Shown here piece by piece: positions 46,786-56,397 of a stretch of DNA of 64,000 nt. Origin of the DNA: Pseudomonas baltica (GTDB lineage: Bacteria > Pseudomonadota > Gammaproteobacteria > Pseudomonadales > Pseudomonadaceae). The translations under genes were made by a program, and so were the position numbers. The stretch's first letter is position 1, and every line of letters begins with the position of its first letter. The notes beneath the pieces are model-generated. The model saw only the letters and a program-made list of their open reading frames with translations, was not told where the DNA came from and did not search any database. The stretch spans positions 558,001-622,000 of the forward strand of contig NZ_JACMYH010000002.1 of NCBI RefSeq assembly GCF_014235765.1, given 5' to 3'.

Positions 46786-47847
46786 TCAGGGAATCAAACG
46801 CTCGCTGCGCAGCTTCTCGAACACATCGAAGAACGCCTGGTCACTGGCCTGGAACTCCTTGAAGCCCAAGCGGCGGCTCTTGGAAACGTCGGTCACCACT
46901 TCGATGGGCCGGCCCAGGTCGGCGTCGGTGTGCCATGGTGAAACCAGGCGGTCGATATCGGCTTCCAGCAGGCCATGCTCCTGAGCCAGCTGCTGCCACA
47001 CCGCCGCATCGTCGGCCATCTGCTCGGCCAGGGGCGTGACCTGCTGGGGAAAGGGCGAAGCCTGCACACCGAACCAGTCGGCGATCTGCTGCCACATCCA
47101 GCTCCAGCGAAACACGTCGCCGTTGGTCACGTTGAACGCCTGATTGGCCGCGGCAGGCGTCGTGCTGGCCCACAGCAGTTGTTTGGCCAGTAGGCGAGCA
47201 TCGGTCATGTCCGTCAGGCTGTCCCACTGCACGCGCGAACCGGGGAACACGAACGGCCGCCCGGTGGCCTTGCAGATCGACGCGTACACCGCCAGGGTGG
47301 TTGCCATGTTCATGGCGTTGCCCACCGCGACACCGGTGATGGTGTGGGGGCGATGCACGCTCCAGGTGAAGCCATCGCGCTCGGCGGCGGCGAACACTTC
47401 GTCTTCCTGGGCGTAATAGAAATTCTCGACGTCCAGGCGGCCTTGTTCCTCACGGAAGGGTGTCTGTGGCAGGCTGCCCTTGCCGTAGTTTTCGAACGGG
47501 CCCAGGTAGTGCTTGAGGCCGGTCACCAAGGCTACATGCTTGACGCTGCCCGCCGCGCGCAGCGCATCGAGCACGTTGCGCACCATGGCGGCGTTGACAC
47601 GGATATTCTCCGCTTCGGTATCCTGGCGAGCCCACGTGGTCAAGAACACGTGGCTGGGCTTCAGCTCGGCCAGTGCCGTGGCCAGGGAGGCTGGGTCCAT
47701 CAGGTCGGCCTGCACAGGGGTAACCCCTTCGGCCACGTTGGGCTTGCGCGCCAGTCCGGCAACCTGCCAACCCTGATCCAGCAGCAGTCGCGAAGTCGCG
47801 CTGCCGACGATACCGCTTGCGCCTACTACCAATGCAGAATGAGTCAT
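46786..47847 (-). CDS. PRISE-type SDR (progesterone 5-beta-reductase/iridoid synthase-like)
   Basis: The 353-residue atypical SDR has an N-terminal nucleotide fold (ALVVGASGIVGSATSRLLL), the PRISE segments TTWARQDTEAENIRVNAAMV and LVTGLKHYLGPF with its catalytic Lys, and LDVENFYYAQEDEVF with the catalytic Tyr. Such enzymes reduce activated C=C bonds in enones. The start is ATG 47847; the frame remains open further upstream across the apt gene but that part is not conserved. Physiological substrate unknown. Confidence 0.83.
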   Translation of the reverse strand: MTHSALVVGASGIVGSATSRLLLDQGWQVAGLARKPNVAEGVTPVQADLMDPASLATALAELKPSHVFLTTWARQDTEAENIRVNAAMVRNVLDALRAAGSVKHVALVTGLKHYLGPFENYGKGSLPQTPFREEQGRLDVENFYYAQEDEVFAAAERDGFTWSVHRPHTITGVAVGNAMNMATTLAVYASICKATGRPFVFPGSRVQWDSLTDMTDARLLAKQLLWASTTPAAANQAFNVTNGDVFRWSWMWQQIADWFGVQASPFPQQVTPLAEQMADDAAVWQQLAQEHGLLEADIDRLVSPWHTDADLGRPIEVVTDVSKSRRLGFKEFQASDQAFFDVFEKLRSERLIP

Positions 47848-47954
47848 GTCGTCTCCAGGTGTGAGTGGATGCTGTGGATGTGGACCGCAACATTCCGTCG
47901 GGGACTGCATCGGATGGCCTGTGGTGCGACGTCGCAGTGGTGCTGCAACGAGCG

Positions 47955-48503
47955 CTAGCGCTCGTCGAGCGCGAAGCGGGTCAGGCAGAAGGTGCCCACG
48001 CCGGCGTCCTGCAGACGCTGCGAGCCTTGCAACTCGGGCAGGTCGATGATCGCGGCGGCCTCGAACACCTCGGCCCCCATGCGCCGAACCAGATTGGCCG
48101 CGGCGATCAGGGTGCCGCCGGTGGCGATCAAGTCGTCGAACAGCACCAGCGAGTCGCCTTCGCACAGGCTGTCGGCATGCACCTCCAGGAACGCTTCGCC
48201 GTATTCGGTCTGGTAACCCTCGCTCAGCACATGGGCGGGCAGCTTGCCTTGCTTGCGGAACAGGATCAGCGGCTTGTTCAGCTGGTGGGCAACGATGGAA
48301 CCGATCAGAAAACCGCGCGCATCCATGGCGCCGATATGGCTGAACGGGGCGTCGATGTAGCGGTGCACGAAACTGTCGATTACCAGGCGCAGAGCCTTGG
48401 GCGACTGGAACAGCGGGGTGATGTCACGAAACACCACGCCGGGCTTGGGGAAATCCGGCACAGGGCGGATCAGGGATTTGAAGCTGTGTTCGTCGAAAAC
48501 CAT
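47955..48503 (-). CDS. apt: Adenine phosphoribosyltransferase
   Basis: Apt salvages adenine with PRPP to AMP. The 182-residue protein has the N-terminal [20 protein letters not shown] hallmark, the flexible loop ([20 protein letters not shown]), and the PRPP-binding motif [18 protein letters not shown]. Start ATG 48503. It lies 76 bp downstream of anr on the same strand. Confidence 0.96.
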   Translation of the reverse strand: MVFDEHSFKSLIRPVPDFPKPGVVFRDITPLFQSPKALRLVIDSFVHRYIDAPFSHIGAMDARGFLIGSIVAHQLNKPLILFRKQGKLPAHVLSEGYQTEYGEAFLEVHADSLCEGDSLVLFDDLIATGGTLIAAANLVRRMGAEVFEAAAIIDLPELQGSQRLQDAGVGTFCLTRFALDER

Positions 48504-48579
48504 CGGTCGTAGCTCTGGCAGGGCAGGGGTCGTGCAGTATAACCCTCAGTGGTGGCCAGTACTGCCCCACCTGGCGTGC

Positions 48580-49314
48580 TCATTCGAGCACCGTGCCACC
48601 GGCCACGGCGCACAGGCGTTGCGCATCGAGGATGCGTACTTCCTTGCCGTGCGCTTCGAGCAGCCCACCGTGCTGGAACCGAGTGAGCACCCGTGACACC
48701 GTTTCCATCGCCATGCCCAGGAAGTTGCCGATCTCGTTGCGCGACATGCTCAGACGAAACTGCACCGCCGAGTAGCCGCGTGCAGTGTGCCGGGCCGACA
48801 GATTGGCCAGGAAGGTCGCGATACGCTCCTCGGCGGTCTTTTTCGACAGCAGCAGCATCATTTGTTGATCGTCGCGGATCTCGCGACTCATCACCCGCAT
48901 GAGCTGGCGACGCAGCTGCGGCAGCTGCACCGACAGCTCGTCGAGGCGTTCGAAAGGAATCTCGCACACCGACGTGGTTTCCTGTGCCTGCGCGGTCACC
49001 GGATACACCAGGCGGTCCATCCCGGACAACCCCAGCAGTTCGCTGGGCAGATGAAATCCGGTGATCTGCTCTTCACCCCTGTCGCTCAGGCTGAAAGTCT
49101 TCAACGCACCGGAACGCACGGCATATACGGCTGCGAAGGCTTCCCCCTGGCGAAACAGGAACTCACCCTTCTTCAGCGGGCGGCCGCGCTTGATGATGTC
49201 GTCCAGCGCATCCATGTCGGCCAGTTCCAGTGACAGCGGCAGGCACAGCGGCGCCAGGCTGCAGTCCTTGCAGTGGGCCTGATGAGGGGCGCGGTTTTTC
49301 GCCGGCTCGGACAT
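48580..49314 (-). CDS. anr: Oxygen-sensing transcriptional regulator Anr (FNR family)
   Basis: Anr is the global anaerobic regulator of Pseudomonas, active with an oxygen-labile [4Fe-4S] cluster. The 244-residue protein has cluster cysteines at 15, 18, 24 (HCKDCSLAPLC) and 117 (TTSVCEIPF), a cyclic-nucleotide-type domain, and a C-terminal HTH (LSMSRNEIGNFLGMAMETVSRVLTRFQ) with the FNR-type ETVSR recognition helix. AAGGA lies 9 bp before the ATG. I saw no good ANR box in its upstream region. Confidence 0.96.
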   Translation of the reverse strand: MSEPAKNRAPHQAHCKDCSLAPLCLPLSLELADMDALDDIIKRGRPLKKGEFLFRQGEAFAAVYAVRSGALKTFSLSDRGEEQITGFHLPSELLGLSGMDRLVYPVTAQAQETTSVCEIPFERLDELSVQLPQLRRQLMRVMSREIRDDQQMMLLLSKKTAEERIATFLANLSARHTARGYSAVQFRLSMSRNEIGNFLGMAMETVSRVLTRFQHGGLLEAHGKEVRILDAQRLCAVAGGTVLE

Positions 49315-49494
49315 TGCTTCGATCCTTGTTGAAACGTATTGATAAGTGCAAGTTCATCCCTGCAAGGGTAACCCAGCCGCGCGCCTGCAAGCCAACAACC
49401 GCCTGCACGCTCGGCGCACCCAGGGAACTACAGGTGGCCAACGGGCTCAGCTACAACAGGAAACCCATCACGTCATTGCCCGAGGTAAGCATCC

Positions 49495-49869
49495 ATGAAA
49501 GCGCTCTTGCACGCCCTGAAGTACACCGGCCTGGTTGGAATGCTCTTCGCTGCCTCGTGCGGTGTGGGTGCTGCGCCGGGCGTCAGTGCCTCGAGCCCGG
49601 CGGCGGGTTCCGCTGCCAGCCCCGCAAGCACCACGGCCCCGGCACCTGGCACCGCCTCGACACCCGGCACTGCGCAGCCCCAGGCCAACACCACGCGCAA
49701 CCCCTCCAGCAGCATGAATCGCGCGCCGGCCACTCGAAGTTCGAGTACGATCCCAAGGCCTGCGCCCTCGGCATCGCCTGAAGGCGGCGATATGCTCCAG
49801 CAGCAGCGCCAGCAAAGCGGTGAGCAGATGATCCAGGAACGCAAGGGGCGCGCAGCGGACAGCAACTGA
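49495..49869 (+). CDS. Small exported low-complexity protein, probable lipoprotein
   Basis: The 124-residue protein has a signal sequence ([15 protein letters not shown]) with a possible lipobox Cys, then a long Ala/Ser/Pro/Thr-rich stretch and a Gln-rich end ([20 protein letters not shown]). No recognisable domain. It is divergent from anr and 22 bp upstream of an SDR gene on the same strand. Confidence 0.6.
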   Translation: MKALLHALKYTGLVGMLFAASCGVGAAPGVSASSPAAGSAASPASTTAPAPGTASTPGTAQPQANTTRNPSSSMNRAPATRSSSTIPRPAPSASPEGGDMLQQQRQQSGEQMIQERKGRAADSN

Positions 49870-49891
49870 TCCTGAAACCGGAGAGACAAGT

Positions 49892-50644
49892 ATGTCGAAG
49901 AAGATAGCGTTGGTGACAGGTGCCGGCAGCGGCATTGGCCAGGCAACGGCCCTCGGTTTGGCAGCCGACGGCTTCTGCGTGGTGCTGGCAGGCAGACGTC
50001 TGGAGACCGTGCAGGCCGTGGCTCGGAAGATCGCCGAGCAGGGCGGTGAAGCCCTGGCCGTGGCGGCCGATGTGCGTGACAGTGCCAGCGTGGACGCGTT
50101 GTTCGCCAGGGTCGAAGAGACTTACGGGCGCCTTGACGTCATCTTCAACAATGCCGGCATCGGCGCGCCCGCAGTGCCCATCGACGAGCTGGACGTGGCC
50201 AAATGGGCCGACGTACTGCAGACCAACGTCACCGGGGTTTTTCTGTGTTGTCGCGCGGCGTTCGGGTTGATGCGCCGACAGCAGCCGCAAGGTGGCCGGA
50301 TCATCAACAACGGGTCGATCTCGGCGCACACGCCACGCAGTTTCAGCATGCCCTATACCGCCAGCAAGCACGCCGTGCTCGGCATTACCAAAAGCCTTGC
50401 GCTCGATGGTCGCGAGTTCAACATCGCCTGCAGCCAGATCGACATTGGCAACGCCCTCACCGATTTGTCGGCGCGCATGACCAAGGGTGTTCGCCAGGCC
50501 AATGGCGACATCGCCGTCGAACCCATGGTCGATATGGTTCACGTTGTCGACGCGGTTCGCTATATCGCCAAGCTGCCTCTATCGGCCAACGTACTCAACA
50601 TGACCGTCATGGCGACCAACATGCCGTTCGTTGGCCGCGGCTGA
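49892..50644 (+). CDS. Short-chain dehydrogenase/reductase
   Basis: The 250-residue classical SDR carries [10 protein letters not shown] (cofactor), NNAGIG (structural) and [13 protein letters not shown] with catalytic Tyr-x3-Lys, plus a conserved Ser in NNGSISA. Arg residues after the second strand (LAGRRLE) suggest NADP(H). Substrate not evident. A GGAGA element precedes the ATG; it is likely co-transcribed with the small exported protein gene upstream. Confidence 0.9.
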   Translation: MSKKIALVTGAGSGIGQATALGLAADGFCVVLAGRRLETVQAVARKIAEQGGEALAVAADVRDSASVDALFARVEETYGRLDVIFNNAGIGAPAVPIDELDVAKWADVLQTNVTGVFLCCRAAFGLMRRQQPQGGRIINNGSISAHTPRSFSMPYTASKHAVLGITKSLALDGREFNIACSQIDIGNALTDLSARMTKGVRQANGDIAVEPMVDMVHVVDAVRYIAKLPLSANVLNMTVMATNMPFVGRG

Positions 50645-50764
50645 AGTGCGCTCTGCCAGCCCGTCGCCTGTCTGGCGGGCACGTGCCACTGTCGATCCAG
50701 GCAAGGTACGGTTTATCATTCGTGCACTTTCACCTGTGTACGTCCTGCCGGAGCCTTGCTACCG

Positions 50765-51457
50765 ATGTCACTGATCCATCACTCCACCTGCGCGCCGTCC
50801 GAAGACGTCAAGAGCCAATTGCTGCAGATTGTGGTCGACTACCTTACCGACATCAGCAGCCTGGGCATCACCCCGAGCAACCCTTTGTACCAGCTGTACC
50901 AATACGGCGTCGGCTATGAAGTGCATCTGTACCTGGAAGCGATGGCCGGAGGGCGTGAGGTAATACCGGAGCTGGTGCTGGCGTTCGACCCTGCGCAACC
51001 GGAAACGCTCGACGGCTTCGCCTTGTTCCTGCGAGCCGCCCATGACCCCGCAGTGTGCACGGTGGCCTACATGGCAGTGCGCATGGCGCGGCGCAGGCAG
51101 GGAGTGGCGCGGGCGTTAGTCGAGGCCATCCGGGTGCGTCATGCCCACGTCGAACTGGCGTGCGTAGTGGGCAAGGTGCCCTGGTTCGAGAATCTGGGCT
51201 TTCAGGTGATCGGCGCGCAGGGCCCGCAGGTCAAGCTGAGCAGCGATGGCGGGGCAACCGACCAACCCATTGCCGTGCTGGATGTCGCACCTGTCTACGC
51301 TTCGCTGGAGGTCCGCCAGATTCATGCCTATCTGCTCAATCAGCATGGGCGTAAAGCCATGCTCGAGGCCGAACGAAAACGTGACCGCCAGCTCGACCAA
51401 ATGACGCGCCAGGCAGCGACATTCGCCAGGGATGCCCTGCAAGGCAAGCCATGTTGA
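50765..51457 (+). CDS. GNAT-family N-acetyltransferase
   Basis: The 230-residue protein has a GNAT core: CTVAYMAVRMARRRQGVARALVE contains the acetyl-CoA-binding R/Q-x-x-G-x-A loop, and VGKVPWFENLGFQVIG matches the late strand-helix. A helical C-terminal extension (HAYLLNQHGRKAMLEAERKR) follows. I use ATG 50765; a TTG at 50756 is possible but too close to the GGAG. Substrate unknown. Confidence 0.8.
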   Translation: MSLIHHSTCAPSEDVKSQLLQIVVDYLTDISSLGITPSNPLYQLYQYGVGYEVHLYLEAMAGGREVIPELVLAFDPAQPETLDGFALFLRAAHDPAVCTVAYMAVRMARRRQGVARALVEAIRVRHAHVELACVVGKVPWFENLGFQVIGAQGPQVKLSSDGGATDQPIAVLDVAPVYASLEVRQIHAYLLNQHGRKAMLEAERKRDRQLDQMTRQAATFARDALQGKPC

Positions 51458-51470
51458 GGTGCTTTACCCA

Positions 51471-51836
51471 TCAATGCATGTGCAGTGAGGTCGTCACCTT
51501 GCTCAACAGCCGTTCGTTGGTCCACGGCTTTGGCAGAAACTGAACATTCGGCCCCAGATCCAGGTCGCGACCCGAGTAACCGGAGGTCAACAGAATCGGC
51601 AGGGTAGGCCAGCGCTCGGCGGCCATCTTGCTCAAGTCGTAGCCGTCCATATGCCCCGGCATACGGATATCGCTGACGACCATGTTGACTTCTCCCGGAT
51701 GCGTCTCGAGAAAGTCGTAGCCTTGGTCGGCGGTTGCGAATGCCGTCACCTCGAAACCTGCATCTTCGAGCACCGTCGTCAGCAGGAGGCGGATAAGGTC
51801 CTCATCTTCAAGGACTAGAATGGAGGCGGTAGTCAT
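51471..51836 (-). CDS. Single-domain response regulator
   Basis: This 121-residue receiver has Glu10/Asp11-type acidic residues (ILVLEDEDLIR), the phospho-acceptor Asp in MVVSDIRMPGHMDGYDLS, Thr/Ser in LLTSGYSGRD and Lys in FLPKPWTNERLL. It has no output domain, so it acts by protein contact or as a phosphate sink. The FLPKPW style is common in receivers paired with hybrid or HWE-type kinases; no kinase is adjacent. Confidence 0.88.
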   Translation of the reverse strand: MTTASILVLEDEDLIRLLLTTVLEDAGFEVTAFATADQGYDFLETHPGEVNMVVSDIRMPGHMDGYDLSKMAAERWPTLPILLTSGYSGRDLDLGPNVQFLPKPWTNERLLSKVTTSLHMH

Positions 51837-52161
51837 GGGGGCGTCCCTTCAATGATGCGTAAGCGTCTGAACAGTCGACTGACGCAACGCGCAAGGGTTC
51901 TGTGCCTTAAAAAAAAGACTGACGAAAGGGCATAAACTGTTGCGCACAAGTTACGGATATGCAAAGAGAACGGCGCGTTTCCGCGGCCGCGACCAAAGTC
52001 ATTATCGGTAGCAATTTGCCGTCGGACGAGCCACTGCCTGGCTGGCCGGTGACTAAGCGCAGGTGCTAACCTGCGGCCCGGCGCTGCGCCGTGGCCGTTT
52101 TGCTAGCGCCCTGGGCGGCAGTGCTGCGGGTGCAGCGGTATTCTTTCGAATGAGTCCGATC
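51837..52161. other. Divergent intergenic region, response regulator / DUF945
   Basis: A 325-bp gap with no convincing gene. It has a short A-run (CTTAAAAAAAAGACTG near 51907) and GC-rich sequence toward 52060-52130 that is an open frame continuous with the DUF945 gene but not conserved-looking. It must hold the promoters for both divergent genes; I could not assign them. Confidence 0.5.
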
Positions 52162-53649
52162 ATGAACAAAGCAACAGGCATCATCGCCGGCATCGTCGTC
52201 ATGGCTGCGGCCGCCACCCTGGGTGGCGCCTGGTATACTGGCACCCAGTTGGAGCCGGTCCTCGGCAATGCCATCGAGCAGGCCAATCGCGAATTGGCTG
52301 CCTCCTTCAGCGTCGACGGCCAGCCGGGCATGCAGATCGAATTGCTGTCCCTGGAGCGGTATTTCTTCACCAGCACCGCGCACTACCGACTCAGACTTCA
52401 CGGCATGCAGGCCGAGGGTGGGCCCGAAAACCGCGAGTTGTTGCTGATCGATCATATCGAGCACGGGCCGCTGCCCTGGTCACACCTGAAAACGTTCAGG
52501 TTGATGCCGGTGATGGCCGCGAGCAACTTCGCCCTCGAGCGCAACGCCGACACCCAAGCCTGGTTTGCCATGAGTCAGGAGCAGCCGCCGTTGCGCGGTC
52601 AGGCCAGCATCGGTTACGACGGTGCCAGTGACACGCGCCTGCAACTGTTGCCGCTCGACGCCCGCGAGGGCAACGACACCGTGAAATTTTCCGGCTTGAA
52701 CGCCCGCCTGGTGTTGAGCGCCGACGCCAGCCATTACAGCCTGACCGGCCGCAGCGAAGAACTGCTGGCCGACATCGAAGGCCAGGCAGGTCGCCTGCAG
52801 GCGCAATTCAAAGGCTTGAGCTTCGATACCGGCGGCACCCTGGGTACCTCTGGCCTGTACCTGGGGCACTCGGAACTCAAACTGGCCCAGGCCAGTCTGC
52901 AGGGCGCCGAGATCGCCCCCGTCCAGGTGGAAAACCTTGCCGCTTCCGGCCTGATGCAGGAAGTGGAGGGCAAGCTTGACGTCCAGGCCAGCTACAGTAT
53001 CGGCGCCGTGAACTATGCCAGCCGACCAGTCGGCGCGCTGCAGATGAGCATCAAGCTGGCCAACCTCGATATCGTTGCCAGTCGGGAATTCGGTGATTTC
53101 TATCGAACGGTCATCGCGCCGCAGTGGCAGACACCTTTGCCAGATGGAACATTGCCACCCTTGCGCTTGAGCATTGCCCAGCGGCAACAATTGGAAACGC
53201 TCATCGGCAGGCTGCTGGATGCCAAGCCCCAGTTGCAATTGGAACGCTTGAGCCTGGCCACCGACCACGGCGAAAGTCATTTGAGCATGACGGCTCGCCT
53301 GGCCAATCCCGCGCCGGCCAAACCTGGCTCGCCAGCCTATTGGCCCGCACTCATCGCCAATGTGCAGGCGGATCTGCAACTGTCCAAGCCGATGCTGGCA
53401 GACGTCGGCAGCCTGCAGGCCAGGCTCCAGGGGCAGACGGACCCGGCCCGTGTGGAACAGGCCGGACGGGATCTGAGCGCTACCGTCGCCGGGCTGGGGC
53501 AGATGCTCGGGCTGGTCAAGGACGAAGGCGAGCATTTACGTGCCAGCCTGCGTTACAGCGATGCCGTGGTGGATTTCAACGGCCAGAAGATGCCCCTGTC
53601 GCAGTTCGCGCAGATGCTCGGACAGTTCAGCAGCATCGGTCAGCGCTGA
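52162..53649 (+). CDS. YdgA/DUF945 family protein
   Basis: The protein has 495 residues, with an N-terminal membrane anchor (GIIAGIVVMAAAATLGGAWY) followed by the YdgA hallmarks YTGTQLEPVLGNAIEQAN and LLSLERYFFTSTAHYRL. The remainder is a long, strand-rich periplasmic domain. E. coli YdgA has about 500 residues; function is poorly known. ATG 52162 puts the hydrophobic anchor at the N-terminus; ATG 52150 would add four residues. Confidence 0.85.
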   Translation: MNKATGIIAGIVVMAAAATLGGAWYTGTQLEPVLGNAIEQANRELAASFSVDGQPGMQIELLSLERYFFTSTAHYRLRLHGMQAEGGPENRELLLIDHIEHGPLPWSHLKTFRLMPVMAASNFALERNADTQAWFAMSQEQPPLRGQASIGYDGASDTRLQLLPLDAREGNDTVKFSGLNARLVLSADASHYSLTGRSEELLADIEGQAGRLQAQFKGLSFDTGGTLGTSGLYLGHSELKLAQASLQGAEIAPVQVENLAASGLMQEVEGKLDVQASYSIGAVNYASRPVGALQMSIKLANLDIVASREFGDFYRTVIAPQWQTPLPDGTLPPLRLSIAQRQQLETLIGRLLDAKPQLQLERLSLATDHGESHLSMTARLANPAPAKPGSPAYWPALIANVQADLQLSKPMLADVGSLQARLQGQTDPARVEQAGRDLSATVAGLGQMLGLVKDEGEHLRASLRYSDAVVDFNGQKMPLSQFAQMLGQFSSIGQR

Positions 53650-53671
53650 CGGCAGGCGGCCGCCGTACGCG

Positions 53672-54205
53672 TCAGTCGCGTTGCGGCGGCAGCATCCGCT
53701 CGAGCATGCCGTCCCGGCGCACCGCCACGTGCCATACCGTGGCGGCGACATGCATGATGATCAATCCGTACAGCGCGAATTGCCCCCACACATGTACGGT
53801 GTTGGCGAATTTACCCAGCGCCTCGTTCTGGACGAACCCAGGCAGCGACACCAGCCCGAAAAACGGCACGTCCTGGCCATTGCCGGCCATCAGGTAGCCG
53901 GTCACTGGCATGGTCAGTAACACGGCGTACAGCAAGCCATGATTCAGATGGGCCAATACCCGCGTACCGGCACCGATCTCCGCTCGATAGGCTGGCGCCC
54001 GGTGGCGCCAGCGCCAGGTCAGCCGGATCAGCACCAGAAGGGCGACACTGATGCCCATGGATTCATGTGTCAGGTACCAGAGCACCCGTACCGGACCGGG
54101 CGGAAAATTCTCCGCTACCCACACGCACGGCAGCACCAGGCACAGCGCAGCGACCGTCAGCCAATGCAGGGCCTGGGCAAAGCCGTTGTAGCGTTCGATA
54201 GCCAT
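53672..54205 (-). CDS. Cytochrome b561
   Basis: The 177-residue membrane protein has four helices and the CybB pattern of heme-ligating histidines (ALHWLTVAAL; LTHESMGISVALLVLIRLTW; AHLNHGLLYAVLLTMPVTGY; HVWGQFALYGLIIMHVAATVWH). It likely passes electrons from quinol to a periplasmic acceptor or oxygen. GAGGAG lies about 10 bases before the ATG. It is divergent from the chemoreceptor gene. Confidence 0.92.
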   Translation of the reverse strand: MAIERYNGFAQALHWLTVAALCLVLPCVWVAENFPPGPVRVLWYLTHESMGISVALLVLIRLTWRWRHRAPAYRAEIGAGTRVLAHLNHGLLYAVLLTMPVTGYLMAGNGQDVPFFGLVSLPGFVQNEALGKFANTVHVWGQFALYGLIIMHVAATVWHVAVRRDGMLERMLPPQRD

Positions 54206-54323
54206 GCACTCACTCCTCAAGACGTGACACTCACCTGCGGTGCCCGGTTGGACCGATCGACCCGTGCGCTGCTCACTGTTGGTCAAAGCCCAGCCGTCAG
54301 TCAAATCCGACACATCGTGTCAT

Positions 54324-54354
54324 GGAAATAACTACCGACAGTCGGAAATAACTA
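54324..54354. repeat. Two 11-bp direct repeats 20 bp apart
   Basis: GGAAATAACTA occurs at 54324-54334 and again at 54344-54354, spaced exactly 20 bp start to start. They sit 30-60 bp upstream of the FliA promoter at 54384-54410, between the divergent cytochrome b561 and chemoreceptor genes. Two-turn spacing suggests paired binding sites for a response regulator. Confidence 0.55.
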
Positions 54355-54383
54355 GTGGCATCAGGCTATTATTGGATCCACGC

Positions 54384-54410
54384 TAAATACTGTCACACAT
54401 TTGCCGATAG
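54384..54410 (+). promoter_or_regulatory. FliA (sigma-28) promoter of the chemoreceptor gene
   Basis: TAAA at 54384-54387 and GCCGATAG at 54403-54410 are separated by exactly 15 bp, matching the sigma-28 consensus TAAAGTTT-N11-GCCGATAA (spacing 15 from TAAA to GCCG) with one mismatch in the -10 box. Transcription would start near 54417, 25 bases before the start codon. Confidence 0.85.
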
Positions 54411-54441
54411 CCCGTGCAACATCACAGCGGACCTACCGGCC

Positions 54442-56334
54442 ATGCAAAAAACCCTGAAATTCAGCCACAAGATTCTCCTGGCCGCTTCGCTCATCGTGAC
54501 CGCAGCCTTCGCGTTGTTCACGTTCTATAACGATTACCTGCAGCGCAATGCCATTCGTGCCGACCTTGAAAGCTATCTGCACGAAATGGGCAGTGGCACT
54601 GCCACGAACATCCAGCACTGGCTCTCGGGACGCATCCTGCTGGCCGAAACCCTGGCCGAGAGCGTTGCCCTCAACCCCAGTCCCGAGGCCATAGGCGCGT
54701 TGCTCAAGCAGAAGACCTTGCTGGCCAACTTCGAGTTTGCCTATCTGGGCAATGTCTCGGGAGGTTATTTCCTCGAGCCGCCCGATACCATGCCCGAAGG
54801 CTACGATGCGCGCACCCGTCCCTGGTACACCGACGCCATGAACGCGCGCCGGACCATCCTCACCGAACCTTACGTCGATGCCGCGAACGGCAAGACCATC
54901 CTCACTATCGCCACCCCATCGCTGAGCGCCAATGGTCAGCCGGTCGGTGTAGTGGGCGGGGATCTGAGCCTCGAGACGCTGGTCAAGACCATCAACTCGC
55001 TGGACTTCGACGGCAGTGGCTACGCCTTTCTGGTCAGCGCCGACGGCAAGATCCTGGTCCACCCCGACAACCAGTTGGTGATGAAGTCACTCAAGGACGT
55101 GTACCCTCAGCACACACCGCGCATCGGCAGCGACGTCACCGAGGTCGAACGCGATGGCCGTCCGTCCATCGTGACCTTCGCCAAGGTCGAGGGGCTGCCT
55201 TCGGTCGACTGGTACATCGGTTTGAGCATGGACAAGGCCAAGGCCTACTCGATGCTCAGCCAGTTTCGCAGCTCGGCGGTGATCGCTACGGTCATTGCCG
55301 TGGTCCTTACCATCGCCTTGCTTGGCATGCTCATTCGCCTGCTGATGCAGCCTTTGCACGCAATGGGCCGGGCCATGCACGACATCGCCGAAGGCGAGGG
55401 CGACCTGACCCGTCGGCTCACCCTGCACAGCGCCGATGAGTTCGGCGCCCTGGCGCTTTCGTTCAACCGTTTCGTCGAACGCATCCATGACTCGATCCGC
55501 GAGGTAGCCTCGGCCACTGGCCAGGTCAACGAAGTGGCGTTGCGCGTGGTCAGTGCCTCGAACTCCTCGATGCTCAACTCCGATCAGCAGGTCAACCGCA
55601 CCAGCAGCGTGGCCGCCGCCATCAACGAACTGGGCGCCGCCGCGCAGGAAATTGCCCAGAACGCCGCCCTGGCTTCGCAGCACTCCAGTGCCGCGCGCAG
55701 CCTGGCCGCCGATGGCCAGGCGGTGGTCGGCCAGACCATCAGCGCCATGAACGTGCTGTCGCAAAAGATCAGCGGCTCGTGCAGCAACATCGAAAGCCTG
55801 AACGCCAGCACCGTCAACATCGGTCAGATCCTGGAAGTGATCACCAGCATTTCACAGCAGACCAACCTGCTTGCGCTCAATGCGGCGATCGAAGCGGCGC
55901 GCGCCGGCGAAGCCGGGCGGGGCTTTGCCGTGGTCGCCGACGAAGTCCGTAACCTCGCGCACCGCACCCAGGAATCGGCACAGCAGGTTCAGGGCATGAT
56001 CGAGCAGTTGCAGGTGGGCGCTCGCCAGGCGGTCATCCTGATGAACGAAAGCCAGGGCCAGAGCGAGTCCAGCGTCACCATCGCCAATCAGGCCGGTGAG
56101 CGTCTGGTCAGCGTGACCCAGCGCATCGGCGAAATCGATGGCATGAACCAGTCGGTGGCCACCGCTACCGAGGAGCAGACTGCGGTGGTGGAATCGATCA
56201 ACGTCGATATCACCGAGATCAACACCCTCAACCAGGAAGGTGTGGAAAACCTGCAGTCCACCCTGCGTGCGTGCGCCGACCTCGAACAGCAGGCCCTGCG
56301 GCTCAAGCAACTGGTCGGTAGTTTCCGCATCTGA
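54442..56334 (+). CDS. Amino-acid chemoreceptor, PctA-like (dCache MCP)
   Basis: This 630-residue methyl-accepting chemotaxis protein has an N-terminal membrane helix, a periplasmic dCache domain (about 35-275), a second helix (about 275-300), a HAMP domain and a signalling hairpin ([20 protein letters not shown]). The dCache contains Tyr121, Arg126, Trp128, Tyr129, Asp146 and Asp173 ([22 protein letters not shown]), the universal amino-acid-binding motif at the same numbering as P. aeruginosa PctA. This supports both the ligand class and the start at 54442. No C-terminal CheR-binding pentapeptide. A FliA promoter precedes it. Confidence 0.93.
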   Translation: MQKTLKFSHKILLAASLIVTAAFALFTFYNDYLQRNAIRADLESYLHEMGSGTATNIQHWLSGRILLAETLAESVALNPSPEAIGALLKQKTLLANFEFAYLGNVSGGYFLEPPDTMPEGYDARTRPWYTDAMNARRTILTEPYVDAANGKTILTIATPSLSANGQPVGVVGGDLSLETLVKTINSLDFDGSGYAFLVSADGKILVHPDNQLVMKSLKDVYPQHTPRIGSDVTEVERDGRPSIVTFAKVEGLPSVDWYIGLSMDKAKAYSMLSQFRSSAVIATVIAVVLTIALLGMLIRLLMQPLHAMGRAMHDIAEGEGDLTRRLTLHSADEFGALALSFNRFVERIHDSIREVASATGQVNEVALRVVSASNSSMLNSDQQVNRTSSVAAAINELGAAAQEIAQNAALASQHSSAARSLAADGQAVVGQTISAMNVLSQKISGSCSNIESLNASTVNIGQILEVITSISQQTNLLALNAAIEAARAGEAGRGFAVVADEVRNLAHRTQESAQQVQGMIEQLQVGARQAVILMNESQGQSESSVTIANQAGERLVSVTQRIGEIDGMNQSVATATEEQTAVVESINVDITEINTLNQEGVENLQSTLRACADLEQQALRLKQLVGSFRI

Positions 56335-56397
56335 CGCCTGGGTGTGCGCCGGTAGGGCGGCCTTCAGGGATGAGGCCGTCGTACGGGCAACCGCCCT

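Noticed and set aside
49315..49345. Possible ANR/FNR box (TTGAT half-site) upstream of anr
   Set aside because: Read on the minus strand, only one half-site (ATCAA) is good. The other half reads TTGCA with 3-bp instead of 4-bp spacing, so it does not fit TTGAT-N4-ATCAA.
56335..56397. GGGCGG...CCGCCC pairing between the chemoreceptor and TonB receptor genes
   Set aside because: Stem is only six pairs with a long loop and no T-run in either direction, so I did not call a terminator.
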